The position numbers and the translations under genes were made by a program. Shown one piece after another: positions 13,401 to 27,100 of a DNA stretch of 64,000 nucleotides. How positions within the stretch are numbered: the first letter of the stretch is position 1; every line of letters starts with the position of its first letter. This DNA is from Liolophura sinensis (lineage: Eukaryota; Mollusca; Polyplacophora; Chitonida; Chitonidae): positions 34,089,187 to 34,153,186 of the forward strand of contig NC_088301.1 in NCBI RefSeq assembly GCF_032854445.1, read 5' to 3'. Below the pieces are notes generated by a model. It searched no databases and had not been told where the DNA came from. It saw nothing but the letters and a program-made list of their open reading frames with translations.

Positions 13401-14030
13401 TCTCTAGCTCACCCTGTACTCGAGTACCGAGATACCGAGTGTTGATACCGTGGTCACACCGTTATGGATAGGAATCCTGTTTACCCATAACCTCATTGTA
13501 TAGCGATGCATTGTAAAGACTCCTGCCACAACGTTAACGATATTCCCCTACGGAATTGCACAATGGATTGTTGCAACAACACTAGCAGAGCAAAATGAAA
13601 GCTGTGTTTCCATTGCCAGCTTACCCACACAGTTGGCAATTTGGAAGAGCTGAAATTTGTGACGTTTTTCGCAAGCGATTCCTTGAGCGATACGATATAA
13701 CCCCAATAGCCTAATGATAAAAGACAAATGTAAACAAACAATTTGGAGTGATATTCTCTAATTTATGCTTTGAAATGAGATCTGGAATCTCGTATTGCTC
13801 TGTTTATTGTGTGTGCTAGAATATTCACAAAGTCGGATGTCCGAAGTACTCCACTTCCATCCCCAACATTTCGAAAAATAAATAAAAACATAGTAATATA
13901 TACATACTGATATACAGAACTTTGAGTACAACATCGCGATAATGTTTCTTGCCCATTTAGCTGTATGCATGAAAATCATTATTTCGCCTTCGACCTGAAT
14001 AGAGGTAACTATGAAAACAAAGAGTCAAAT
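4446..14030. other. Coding desert
   Basis: Only short open frames (under about 120 codons), none with a recognisable domain, and no paired splice sites leading to a protein I know. The only structure I noticed is the inverted repeat at 8822-8842, listed separately, and a weak tRNA-like stretch near 5390-5480. Confidence 0.5.
8822..8842. repeat. Perfect 9-bp inverted repeat with 3-bp spacer (steroid-response-element-like)
   Basis: actagaaca, tgg, tgttctagt: the arms are exact reverse complements. The central 15 bases match the AGAACAnnnTGTTCT palindrome bound by vertebrate 3-ketosteroid receptors. No gene lies within several kilobases, so no regulatory role is claimed. Confidence 0.5.
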
Positions 14031-14436
14031 AAATAAGACTGTCACTATTATTAAGCATGTAGATGTTTAAATAAATATAACAGATATGCACAAAGTTTCA
14101 GGGAAATTTGTGCAACACTTTAGCAGGAGTTGCATGAACAAAACTTGTGTACATGAAATCTGAACAGGAATAATTATGAAAATAATTACCCGATTGCAGT
14201 TACATTTAAGCATGCACAAGTTTAGATGATGGTGAAGATATATGCTAAGTTTCACGGAAATAGGTTCAGCACTGTAGGAAGTGTTGCGTGGACAAAGTTT
14301 GAATACATGGAAAAGCACTAGTGCGCAAAGTCCTTGATGAATGTACCTATAAAAGTAATGATGCAAAAAAAAATGTCTAGAGACAGACAGAAAGTGTGAT
14401 TGAAGTATACCCCCCATCCTCACGCAACTTCGTTGA
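14031..14436. repeat. Dispersed repeat with internal 155-bp duplication and hairpin end, probable non-autonomous DNA transposon
   Basis: Two diverged halves follow each other with an offset of about 155 bp. The first has ttaagcatg near 14051 and aaagtttcagggaaat near 14091; the second has the matching ttaagcatg near 14206 and taagtttcacggaaat near 14245, then agttgcatgaac versus gtgttgcgtggac. The right end is a short hairpin, caac-ttc-gttg (14425-14435), after a gacagacag run and a poly-C tract. Repeats with this ending are common in mollusc genomes in my experience, but class cannot be fixed here. The 135-codon minus-strand open frame inside it is incidental. Confidence 0.6.
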
Positions 14437-17268
14437 ACGTGTATAATTTTACATATAGCCTCGATTTGTGGCAAGTAAATAAGTTACAAACTTTCATACA
14501 TGTGACGTACAGGTGTGCACAACACATTGGTAGCAGGCATGTTGTATTCAGACAATTTCCAGACTATCAAACTGTCGTCGCTGCTCTGGTGTGGCACACA
14601 ATTCTGTAGTGGTCGACCACTTATCACCAAGACCCCATAAAATTAAGAACAAGGACATTTACAAATTGCCTGCTGAAGACCACCGACCCCTGGTGTATCA
14701 TAGCGATAGCTGGCTTCTTGTTCTATATGCAACTGAAGCCAAAACATGGTAATTTCTTTGTTTTGTAAGTCAGTACACATACTGGACAGAACCAACAATG
14801 CCTAAAGTTGTTCCTTTCATTCTATTCCATTCAGTTTTACATGCAAGACTAAGCATCAAAGAGACAAAGTGGATTCTAACATGATATTCTTGCCGTGAAA
14901 ATCATCTGTATTGTAAAATAAACTGTTAGAATGTCTTTTATAACGAAAGACAACTAAAGTTAACGGACATAACGAAAATCACCTAACAATATCATTTATC
15001 AACATTATTGCTGCAGGACATCTTGGCTATTTAGTGTTAAATTTAGATTATTTAGAAGGTTCTGAAGTCATATTTCTATCTGCCAATGTACCGTATTTGT
15101 AATTCTCGACAAGAGCACGTGATATTATCTCTAATACGCATAGCGTCTTTCATGTTGCGATTACTCACTTTAAGCATGTCAAACTTGTCATCTCTATGAA
15201 GCCAGTGCAATTGGCCTATGAAGTTGTTAACTACAAACTTAAATGGTTGATGACATTCTCTACTTAAATATTAACGACATGTTCTTGTCTGCGTGAGCCT
15301 TAATTAATCTTTCAACACCTGCAAACTTGAATGTTTTGTGAAAAAGTACCACTTTGTTATCCGTTTGTTTTTTGCAATTCTTTCAAGAACATTATTACTG
15401 TATTATAGCCCTTTGTGGGCTTTTATGGAAAGGGTTACAAAAGATCCATCAGACTCAATGAATGTTTCTTCATTAGGAATCGTATGTAATTGAGGTACAT
15501 AACTAGGGCTATTTTAACGTTTAAGTAATTCGTACCCAAATATGTGCATTACGATTTATGGGCAAACTTGACGTATTACTTCTGCGTTGAAATGGAACAA
15601 TGCTTGATTAAAATTGTACCCTATGCCATTGCCAATTGTCACACTGTTGTCGATGCTCCAGAACTCTCAAAGTTGTATTCGTTTGTATTATATTTTATAT
15701 CAAATAACTGGCTTCTACCTGAGAGAGAACCCCACAAGGAATATGCAACGTATCGGAGAGATTTTCCTTTCCCCTGAAATCTCCCAAGGTTGTTCATTTC
15801 ATTAATCTTGAATCCAGTATTTAAATAAAAGTTCTATCACAGTGCAAAAAGTGTTGGTTTTTAGGTCAGATCTTTTTAACTTTTAAACTTTTTGTGCAAA
15901 CCCTTGAATCTTCCTTCAGATTTCATGATCGCGAAACACCATTCTTCAGTGGGTCTGCACCGAAAACTATACGCTGTGTTCCCAATTTAATCCTCTGGAG
16001 CAATCGAGACACTACACCAATGTGAGCGGTTACTTTTTATAAAATAAGCGAAGTTGTGTCTTGATGTATATGGAATGCTCAAGCCCAGAGTCACTGAGAG
16101 ATGTAGTAGGATGGTATTAGATTAATTGCCTTCCTGAGTAGATGTCTTGCTTCTGTTACTCCAACTACACAACACATGAGGTGTTGAGCTCACTAGTTTC
16201 CTCCTAAATATTAAAATTTTAAAGGCATGTCACTCTTATAGTTATCATACATGCAAGCTGGTTCATCTCATAGTAGAGGCGGACACCAATCACTGTAAAC
16301 ACTTAACAGAGAAAACCTTACGGACGAGTGTGATGTAATTATGTTCTTGTACATGTTATGTTTTTAAAATAAAGATGTGTTATGTATAAGATAAAATATC
16401 TCGGCCCCTGATTTTCTATAGTAATAATGTCCGCGATGCTAAGCACAGAATATGATATAACGTGTTCGTTTTAAGGGAGAGTAATCGGTTTCAGATATAC
16501 ATGATAACGTTGTACCTAAAGGCACAAATTGTGTAATAATTGTATTGGGTTCTTTGGTACTCTAGAATATAATGACGTTCTGGAGAATTCGTATTTTGCG
16601 TTGTTAAGAAATATATACTGTATGTTTAAATCAAATGGAATAATCTCCGTACGAAGTTTCTCATGGGTTTCCCATGCATGGAGCATGTACTTTGTTGTAG
16701 ATGTTATTTATTTAAGCAGAATTCTATAAAGTTTACGATTTTAAAAGTCACAAGCTATTAGTATACTAATAGTGTATTCCATAAAACACCTTCACTCTAA
16801 GTTTCTTTACAATGAGTGCAGTTGTCTTAAATATTAATGTGGACAGAATGTCCAGAAGCTCTGGAACTTTGCTCCATAATTCTGCCTATTACCGCTTCGC
16901 GTGGAGCTGGGGGCATAACACGGACCATGTTCAAAAAAATCCTTCACGTGGGATTATATGAGCAGTTGGATTCAAAGCGCAAATGAGATACCTGTTTTGA
17001 TTTACGATAGCTCAGTACTAGCATCGTGCACTATTTGACTGAATTTAAACGTCCATTATGGTTGTCGCCTGGTATACAAAGGTCTGTTTCGACGTCTTAA
17101 TTTATATTTGTGTTTGATGTCGGAGTGTCGGAACAACTTTCCTGAAAAAATCAAAACCATGATAAACAATAGCGAATAAATGAATGAATCATTATGCCGA
17201 TTATGGTTTCCTGTGAATAATATATAGTTCTACGTGATAACAGTCGTCCATGCAAGGATAACAGAGCG
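14437..17268. other. No recognisable gene upstream of the receptor
   Basis: Short open frames only. There is a perfect 18-bp palindrome (ctattagta/tactaatag) at 16755-16772. The piece actatcaaactgtcgtcgct (from about 14564) may be a remnant of the 383-bp dispersed family, but the match is short. Confidence 0.45.
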
Positions 17269-17797
17269 TATATATATAAGAAAATTATGCCATGAACTGG
17301 GAAGGTACCGCTGTATTTATCTGTTTTCATCTATTTGCGTTTTAATGTGCGCCTTGAATTCCGAGGCACTGAAGTCGGTGCCGTAGTTCAAACAACGCCT
17401 GAATGAGATAGACAGGTACGTCTGTGAATGCGGCACGCATGACGTCGGTTAACTACGATAGTCCTGACTACCGCTTTGACGTAGCCAGAATTGTTGTTTC
17501 GTGGGAGTGGAGGCTTAACCACAATAAAATGGATAGTGTTTACCTATCGGGTGCGATGGAAGCAAGTGCTGGTTTCAGCTAAGACAGATCTACAATAAAG
17601 TTAAACACCGACTGCATTGGTTCAGGCCCTCTATCTACCGAGGTTTCTGCTGATCGCTGCACTCTTTCGGCCACTTAGCGTTGGCGGAGGACTGCCAGCC
17701 GATTAAAGGCTTGCTTACAGCTCAGCCAGACACAGACGCCGGATAGCAGGCGAACAAGCAAAGCCAGAGATCCGCTGGTGGACTAACTCTTGCGACG
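17269..17797 (+). promoter_or_regulatory. Possible promoter and 5' untranslated region of the GPCR gene
   Basis: A TATA-like run (tatatataag at 17271-17280) lies about 520 bp before the start codon, and a CRE-like tgacgtc lies at 17440-17446. Base composition becomes less AT-rich from about 17340 onward, as expected for a 5' leader. The alternative is an upstream untranslated exon outside this stretch. This is inference; no transcript evidence is available. Confidence 0.25.
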
Positions 17798-18146
17798 ATG
17801 GTTAGTCAAGTCGAAGACCTCTTTAATGGATCTGAGTGTCAGCCGGATACAGAGCCGTGTTATACCCACGTTGATGAATTAAGCCAGGGTCTCCAATGGT
17901 TCAAGATCATATTTCTTGTTCTGTTTCTGATAGTGTTCGTGTGTGGAGTTGTTGGCAACTCTTTGGTGTGTCTGGTAATATGGAAAAACAAGCATATGAG
18001 GACCGTTACCAATGTGTTTATAGTGAATTTAGCCATTGCCGATTTGCTGGTACTGTTTGTGGTTGTTCTAACCTACCATGACTCAGGACATATTTGAGAC
18101 TTGGTTCTTCGGAGAAGCAATATGCAAAATAATCTTCTTTTTCCAG
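17798..18146 (+). CDS. GPCR coding exon 1 (N-terminus, TM1, TM2, start of TM3), with a one-base frameshift
   Basis: The start ATG sits in good context (A at -3, G at +4). The extracellular N-terminus is about 33 residues with an NGS glycosylation site near residue 10. TM1 contains VVGNSLVCLVIW with the conserved N, then KNKHMRTVTN in loop 1, then TM2 NLAIADLLVLFVVV. The frame then runs into a stop at 18110. The +1 frame from 18072 gives PTMTQD, then IFETWFFGEAICKIIFFFQ, exactly the expected loop-1/TM3 signature with its disulfide cysteine. Skipping one base at about 18070-18071 restores the spacing seen in orexin receptors between the TM2 aspartate and the loop aspartate (15 residues). The donor at 18147 (cag then gtaaga) is phase 0. 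Confidence 0.85.
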
Positions 18147-21100
18147 GTAAGACCCCTTTATTAATAATTTTTTTTACAACGATTAGTACGTCTGTAACAA
18201 GTAGCTTGAAGAATAAAAGTAGCACTGTTGTGTTCATAGTGCGTAGATTTCTGTCCACACCACACTAAATTTAAACCATCGTTACTTCATCACGTGGGCA
18301 ACAGCTGTTTTCAAGACCTTAGGAACCGGATTATACCTGATGTGATACCACCGGGTAGAGCAGTGCTCGCAAATCTCATAGAGTGGTTACGCTCCCATCT
18401 GGATAAAGGCGATTTGACGGAATGTGATTTGACGAAAAGACATCACGAGACATCGGTTCGTGAAGATTTAACGTATTTATACAGAGTTGTGTGCTTAACA
18501 ATTCAGCAAAAGTCGCATCAGTACTTATGACCTTGATATGTATTGTAGCTAACGTATGTTGCTACCTAATTGCATCCGATAAATAATTCACAAATACTAT
18601 ACTATGGCAATTTTGCGATATAGTGCTAATTTCGATCATCTCCTAGTAAAACACATTACAACACACCACAATCTTTTAACTTTTTTAAACTTTCTTTTAA
18701 TATGTTTTAGAACAGTAGCTAAGAAGCGCTGGATTTTATCGAACTGGCAGAAGCAAGCATTGTGGTGGTAAACACAAAAACGTTAGTACAAGGATGTGAA
18801 TTATAAGTTGTAAATGTTGAGAAAGATGCTGTCCAGAACTTTTAACAATTGTCAACTAAAGGTCTCATGGTGTGTTTTGTGTTGTAAGTTTTCTGCAATT
18901 TAATGTCAAAAGAGAGAGTCGGATAGATACTTAAGAGCTTAACGAGCATTATAATCTTACTTGAATTTAAAAACCATCTAATTATCAGTGAAGAAACGTT
19001 TCTTAAGCCAAAGTCGTTTCCTAATTGATCCAGGGAATTCACAATCACACACCTTAAGGTCTCGAAAATAGAAACAATGGCATTATTTGATTTGACAGAA
19101 AGAACGGTAAACAACTTTGGCGTCCATGAACGTATGCTAATCATTTACGTCTTTTGGGGATGGCACACTGACTGCGGATTTTGCATAAAGATTAGGAAAA
19201 GTTAGTGTATGGGTTCAGTATATTATTATTTTAAGGAAACCTCCCAGCTTCCAAACTCTGTGTCAGCCAGCATGACCTTCCTTCCACCAGGACAGATCAG
19301 AGCAAACCGCTATCTAATGTGGGGCTCTGTGAAACATTTGTGTGCTTGATGAAATGTGTGGCCTCAAGAGGAACGAGATTCAGTGTTACGTACCGATAGA
19401 GCAGTTTATCACACTGATCATTCCTGCATTTGCACCACTAATTCTCTTGCGTCTTTTGAAGCCAGTAACAAGATCCCTAATGTGTTACTATAACATTAAA
19501 AGAACACAAATCGAACACTGTCATAATGAATACATAATAGTGCAGCCAAATTTAAGGAACAAGTGAAAGGCAAATGAATTAGTAACTTATAATCAAGAAG
19601 TGCAAATAATTCCGGTCCTTTTTGTAATTCTTGAAAACATAAGTTGTAATTGTGTAGTGATACCCTGTGGAGAGACAATTGTGCTAGGAAAGGTTGTGGA
19701 GGTCGATACGTGCCTATCATTTTTCCTACGGCATTTTTCAGACACCACTTCACAAAAATCGATGACCATGTTATGCGCAGCCTCAAATGAATTGCTTTTG
19801 TGGACGGACTGTGCAGTGTCTATGATCATTAGAATGTCATCACGAATAATATCTGTAATAACGCAAACTTTTAGAGCAAGGGTAATGGTGTTTAAAGGTA
19901 GGGGGCTCTGCCTCGATTTCACCTGAAACTGATCCATTATTCATGAGCCTTAAACGATTCCAACCAGCTGTTGGTGATTTGCCTTCGGAATGTTGATTAC
20001 TGGTTGTCCGAGGCCCGTGGTTTCCCAATGTGTTCATTGTAGGTTGTGGAAAACCAGAGCACTGAGAGGGATGTGTATCAATTTAGGCAGACATGTGTCT
20101 GCCAGCTATGACTGTCCTGCGTATTAAAGGAGTTGTGATTGAACAAGCTCGATATGAATTGTAAACCACTTCATTAGAGGAATTCATTTCGAAGGCGTGT
20201 TAGTTTTTAGCACATACAACGAAAAAATACCATAATTGTCACTCGTGCGAACAAGTCACTTACTTTAGACGATGTCTTTTCCCCGATAACTAATTCTACA
20301 GATGAAACATGTACCGGTATAAAACCTCGTCATAGCACCTGCACTTGTAATATTACACATTGAAATTTTGATCATCACATTAAATAAACATTTGCATTAA
20401 AACCAATGCCAAACAAGTCTCGGGGAAACCATCTGCAGAGCTTTATGTAAGTATACGATACTCTTTAAGCTGACATGAACCTTTAGAATAAAACCCTGAG
20501 ATAAACTGACGAAAAGCTTTATTTCACCAGTTACGTGACAGCTATCACAATGTCGTCACTACTTTTACCTTCCATAATGTAGTCTTTTGTTTTAATAGGA
20601 ATGCAAGATTTTCAAAAAAGCATGTCTCCTACTCTCCTTGCAATAAGCCTTCCCGGGAGTATAGAAGCCTGACTGAATTCCACATTGTGTGTATAAGATG
20701 ATGGATATGCATGCCAGCACAAAGATATTTCTGTATTCATTGGGGAATTCTAGATTTTGAACTTTTTTAGTACTAACGTCTATAACCAAATCACGCTTCA
20801 TGACAAAAATTCGAAATTAGTTCAAAATATTTTTTATTTTTACCAGAATGCAGAAAATGTCTATTGCAGCAAGTTGTGGATTTTACGGAACATGTTCTTA
20901 AGGTGATAACACTGGCTTGCCGTGAACTGATTACTAGTATTGCCTTGAGTAACTTAAAACGGATAGGGATTTATTATTTATTGTGATGGATTAATGGAAG
21001 GGTCACAGAGGAATTTGACGGAGAAATGCGGTAAGGAAAAATTTCATAGGTTAGCAAAAGCACGTTTCTTCTTACAGACTGCCAAAATAGGCGTTGGCAC

Positions 21101-24100
21101 CACCGTGGGCAGCGTCTACGTTATCGCTTCTAGATCACCTTATATCAGTACATCTTGCTCATCTCCATTTGAACAGCCACAAGGTAAATCTAATAACTGG
21201 ACAGTAAAGTCAGCTCTCATGGAAAGCCCTGCATGTAGTTGCATATACAGATATTTTGAAAGCCTGCACATAACACTTGATTTAATGATATATTTAACAA
21301 CGTATTAAAAATAACTGTTGTATTATAAGCATTACGTGTTTGGGCGAAGGTACCACTTCTCCATCTATGATCATAATGGTGGTGTTTACCTAAAGTTATT
21401 GCTAATGCATAGTTGAAGATAAATCTCTGACGGTATATTTGTATTAATCCACATATAATTGGCTGCAGCAATGCATTTCAGAGCACTAAGTGTATAAGCG
21501 ACTTGAGTTTCGTTTTACCCGCAGGCCCTTGTCACCTACTCTGAAACACGATGTGTTAAATGCTTTGACTAATTGCTTTGTTCATCATTATTTCACTTAC
21601 AAACTGCTGGCCATAAGATTATTGAGGCGACCGAACAGTTCCCCGGGGAAATCATTCGTGGATTTTGTCTTTAATAGAGCAGGGAGGGGAAAATGACTCT
21701 TGTAAGATCACATCATATAGTTATCTCTCAACAATTCACGAAGGAGATCAACAATTCAAGTGACTACTGACAACCATGCATAGCACCGTGCATAACTGAC
21801 CCCGCCGACTTTTCCTCAAGGTTAGGAGAATAAAAAAATTGGAGAAAAGAATCTCTTTTGTCTTGGCAACGTTAAACGTGTTCTTGTTTCCGTCACAACA
21901 GGGTTTGCATATATTTCATTCTGACTTGGTATATGCATGGAGTTCCGTTCACACCACATGTGCGAAAAGCTTCACGGCAGATCTAGGAGCTGTTTCTAGC
22001 AACTATAACATGTGTTCTGACCCGTTACCTGACATCTATTCTGTATGGAGCATAGGCATTGACAGTTATAGAGGAACACGCTGTGGGAGTCGAAGTTAAC
22101 ATGTCAGTCCATGCATGGAACAATCACTCACAGTGTGGAATCTTTACCTCGGACTGTCTTGGTTTCCGAGCGCTCTACAATTATTCATGCCTCACGACGT
22201 TAACGTGAATGTGTAAAGCCCGCCTGTATGTGAAAAGCAACCTGTGTGATTCTTTATTAAGTAATCTCTGATAGTTCAAATAGCACACGTCTTTGATTTC
22301 TAAAAGTGTGGTTCAGAACAGGGCATGAAATGCTCGTTTATCAAATTAAGTTTAAAATTATATATCTATTTATAATTATTATATCTATTCTGTGGTCCTA
22401 TTGAAGACACTTAATGCCATGTCATGCAAAGGTTTTCGACAGTTCAGATCAATCATTTAAAGGAACGTTTAGCACAGTGTACAAAATTATCAGAATGATG
22501 TGTTAAAACTTGTCAGTAAGGAATTGAACGCAGCTAAATTGCATTTTATGTAAGTTGTTTCAGAAATCAATCAAAATCATGGATGTATACTGCGTGTGTA
22601 TATTTTATTTGTTTTGATGGTAAATATATCGATGCACCGTAGAAAAAAATTTGGATTTCACATTTACAAAACATGCGTTCAAAATGTTGCATTAGTAAAG
22701 TGAGAGCAACCAACACACGCGTTTAACACAGTGCTGTGTTCAGATAGGAAACATATCAGGTCTCCTAGTTATCGCAGATTGATTGAAAACGACACAGATC
22801 ATAAACACGACAGCATAACTGCAGCACCTAGATTCGTCGCCAATTTCCATAATTATATCCCTGTCATGTCATTTACACTAATTACTAACGAAAGGCTTGC
22901 CCGATTTTTTTTTTAGTTTAATCAATAAATTTGTCTTTTGGATGAAGATTTTTACTGCGAGTTGCCATGTAACTAACCAGAATGCATTATCTTTCGACCA
23001 CATGTGAACGTTGGGATACAGACATCACCTCAAAATTCCCATGAGTTTACAGGATTAATGTAAAATGTTATGTCCAGTATGGTTATTGCATCTAACATTT
23101 TAACCCCAGAAATACAGTTAGATGACAATGGGCTCATTTTACATGTAAACGAGATGCAATACTGAATGTCATATCGATGTTAATGTCACTCTTCACTCTG
23201 CGTACTCTTTAACGTTTCTCCCATTTTGATCAGACAATTCACATCTAGATGGTGTTGATGAGAAAAATTATTCATCGTCATGCATTTAGCTTTTCAAAAC
23301 CTGAGGGCATTACAGTTTTTAAGTGAATATTTGAGATGTTTGAGGCATTATTGTCTACAGTGGTTCTTTAAAGGCGGTATTTTCAACACTCATATCAAAC
23401 TCGGTCTGCCGGGGTCTCAGTCGCCCAAGGGTAGTTCTCGTGGCAATATTAGGTCACATAGCTTGATGAAGGTGGTTACTCACATGGTGTTTTAATCACC
23501 AACAGTTACCCGGCAGCATACAAGTGAAGAATACTTCGAACAAAAAGGCCCCTGAAATAACAATAATCTTCTACTAGCTCATGACTGTAGTGAAAATTTA
23601 ACATACCGACCGACAGAGCCGAACAGTCAACTGGATCAGATATTATCGTTATTGTCTGCTGACTTTCCAAGCATAGTCCCAAGAGAACCGTCAGAAAACT
23701 ATTCCACTTTATATCGTCAGGAGATACTAGGCATATATTGATTGGTGTGATAAACAGCCGTATGATTTCAGACAAGGAATGCCTCAATCGTCTTTACAAC
23801 GTAAAACCAAAGAAAGTTTAACATTATTTACTACTTTATTGTCGTAGTTGTGGAGGAAAGCCCGTTGGTTTTAGAGTTGAGGACTCTGTGGATGTAATGA
23901 GGCATTTTTCTTCAGGATGGAAATGAGTGTCAGAAAAACGGTTTTAAAATCTGTGATGTGGTGGCAAATGCTGTGGCTCTACTATGTGTCTAATTCCAAG
24001 ATGAGCACTGGATAATTATCTCAAAAACGTTTGGCTTAATGCCATCGAGTCGTTTCATTTATATTATACTGTATGTTGCGTTATTATTCTGGAAACAAAT

Positions 24101-27100
24101 GCACAGAGGGAACTTTTAGACAGGAACAGACAGCCACAACTAGAATGACAAAACCGTGGTTAAATCTGCCCTTTGTTTTTTTTTCCACTAAAATGACATA
24201 TGGCATATTTTTGATTACTCATTTTTGCCGGGAACCTTAAATGTCACGTTACTACGACGATCTACCGATAGGCTTAACTATAATTCAAACTCCACTGAGA
24301 CCAGCATTGTCTGCGTATTGAATGCAGAAATTCTCATTACACCGGTACGTCCTGTTTTTGTCTCTCTCTTTGACGAAGAATCGTGTTTAGAGGTTTAATA
24401 TTTCGCGTATAGATCGCCAGACAATCTTGGTAAACGGTTCATTGTTTTGTACGCATATATTGGAGGAATGATTGATATGTATAACTCGAGTTGTGGACGA
24501 CTCCGCATGTCAGCATACTATCCATGTGGAATTATATCTCTTCAGCGCTTAATCTTTCATGGTCTAATTATGGTCTTTGATGCCTGGTTGATAAAAATGC
24601 TATATAAGTTACAGCTTTTGGATAGAGAAAATCCAGCTGAGGTCGCTAAACTCACACAGTAGAACTCTGTATTGGACAAACATCAACACGGTACTCTATG
24701 CGCCTGGCGAATATGAGCTGCCTAAGAGATGGACAGCTTTGGACTTATTCGGATCCCAACTTTTAAACTATTGTCAGTAAAAATTGATGCCAGGCTGGTA
24801 ACATTCCGCGAAACCAGATTACAATTTAAAACCCGAAACCGTGCTTTTCCCTTTTACATAGCATAGTTAATTAAGATGACCAAAGAGAGCAATCTTAATT
24901 CATCTTGGTATGAAGTAACAAGTAGTAGTTCAACAGAACTCCTGAGTGACACCGTACATGACCAAAGTTACTGGTCACTACTGTCGCTGGAATGAACACT
25001 ATGTAAAGCAAGAAAAGAAATATAACAAAGTTTAGAGTAAAGGCAAATCTGATTTTGCTGATATTTGGAAAAAAAACTGCGCTTCGTTGTATCCAGCAGA
25101 TAAATCTCAAAGCTATTTATTAACAAATTCATTTATGTGAATTGTGTTAAACGCCATACTAGTGTTAAAGATGTGTCCAATGCTGTTTTGATCTCCTGGA
25201 CGTTAATGAAAATACAAACACGCACGCAACATACACGCCAAATAAAAAAAAATCTCTTAAATTGATATCTTTGGAGAAGTGTAATGGTTTGTACGTCCAA
25301 TTAACATTCTGAGGACTTTGTTTTACCTAGGATAATGTATCATACATCATAGGTTTCAGTGTTTTAATACTCGCTGAACTCATGTCAGTAATTACATAGT
25401 GAAAATATGTTTTTAATACCTATCGCGCTTCCACAAAAGATAATAAATGTGGTGAAAGGCAAATGTTTTGGGAGTTTTATATCTGGCGTTCAGTCAGGTG
25501 TTGCATGCTTGATGTAAAAAATTATGCTCTTTTGAGGGAAGGATGGGAACCTCGTGCCGTTTTGTGGGTATTACCAGAAAACAGCTAGCACTTGACTAAT
25601 TAGGTCAAATGTTCAAAACCAACAGAGGTTTGTATTTTTATGCCCAGATTAACACCTGCCAAAAACCTTAAAACCTTTGATTTATTAATCAACACAGTTG
25701 TCGTGAATTATCATTGAAGGGTCAAGCACAGCTATGCATGTTTACACATCGGGTAAAAAAAGTTATCAAAATTTATCCTAGATGATAAATCTTTAGTGAT
25801 GGTGTCCTCACAGTATGTTAAGCGTTACGTCTTTCCGACGTGAGGTGGTTACGATTAGTTATTTTTTAGGTCTGAATACAACGGAGATAATCAATGTCTA
25901 ACACAAAGATGTTATACTGATGTTATACTGAGTACGTGATACGGTATTACAAAGCCACTCATTCGGTTTATTTCATGTACAGGCGAGTCCCACAGGGATT
26001 AATTTCATTAAAACGGACAAAACATTTCCCCGGGCCCACTAGTTTGCATCTGTTCTTGAAACGAAAGGATGTTTCATGACGCGCCGTCCGTAAAGTGAAT
26101 AGGGCGTGTACATAACAGAACGTGATTATGTTACACTACTTGAATCGATGGTGTTGTAGATAGGAAGCAGATGCACTGAACTTGCCGTAAGCTCATCGCC
26201 ATTAGCGCGTACAGCGCGAGGAGGGACAATAAAGGATTTAATTATTCGGTGGCAACCGACTGCATCCAAACCTCGGTGGGAAGTTAAAAGGATAAATATT
26301 TAAATTGCACCACTTTTGTTTCATTCTTGTTTTTTTTAGCAGTGTAAGCAACTAAAGCATTGGGGTGCCAATCCACTTTTTACCTATGGAAATATTTTTA
26401 ATCAACAAGATATGACTTATTTTTTCCATTATCTAAAGTATTTAACATTTTCGATGCCTGTTCTATACATAGCGCAAATAGCTGCTACAATATGTCACAT
26501 AGTTCAAAAGTTCGGGATATATGTGACATGGCAGCGACAATGTTTATGGCCTAATTGTCATAGGCAGAGACCGGAGGAAACCCACGACATTCGCAGGTTG
26601 CTGGCAGAAAGGAAGGATGAGCTGGACGAACTCACAGCGACAGCATTGGTGAGAGGCTCGTGCGTCATTACGCTGCGCCGGCGCGCTAACCGAATGAGCC
26701 ACTCAGAGCATGAACCTATAAGCATATTAGAACTGTTCAGTTAACCTTGATCTCCTATTGAAGGAATTTCTATTGACTGGCTATAACCAACTTTAAACAA
26801 ATGACTATAGGGCACTTGTCCAATGTAGGGTGACGTATCTTACGTAATGCCATTGGTGATTTTCAAGCCACATCCCAAAGTCCATCGCTGTCCTAGTCCC
26901 TTTTTTAGGCTGTAGACTTCGTTTGAATTCCCCTCCGTTCCCGATCTGAAAAAAAGCAACTACTAGGCTATCCAACATCATATACTTACAATAATATCAT
27001 ATTGTTTGAAAAGAAGCACGATAAAAATTACCTGGCATAATTTGTGGGGAAATCCTATCGTGTTTAATTATGTACTCTAATCTGGGGACCAGACCATGAA

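Noticed and set aside
14067-14474. 135-codon minus-strand open frame
   Set aside because: It lies entirely across a dispersed repeat with an internal duplication, and the protein has no family resemblance.
19593-19937. Overlapping open frames of 108 and 114 codons on opposite strands
   Set aside because: Neither resembles a known protein. They lie in receptor intron 1 and mirror each other.
26412-26744. 110-codon plus-strand open frame
   Set aside because: Most of it is an antisense reading of a tRNA-derived SINE also present at 62636.
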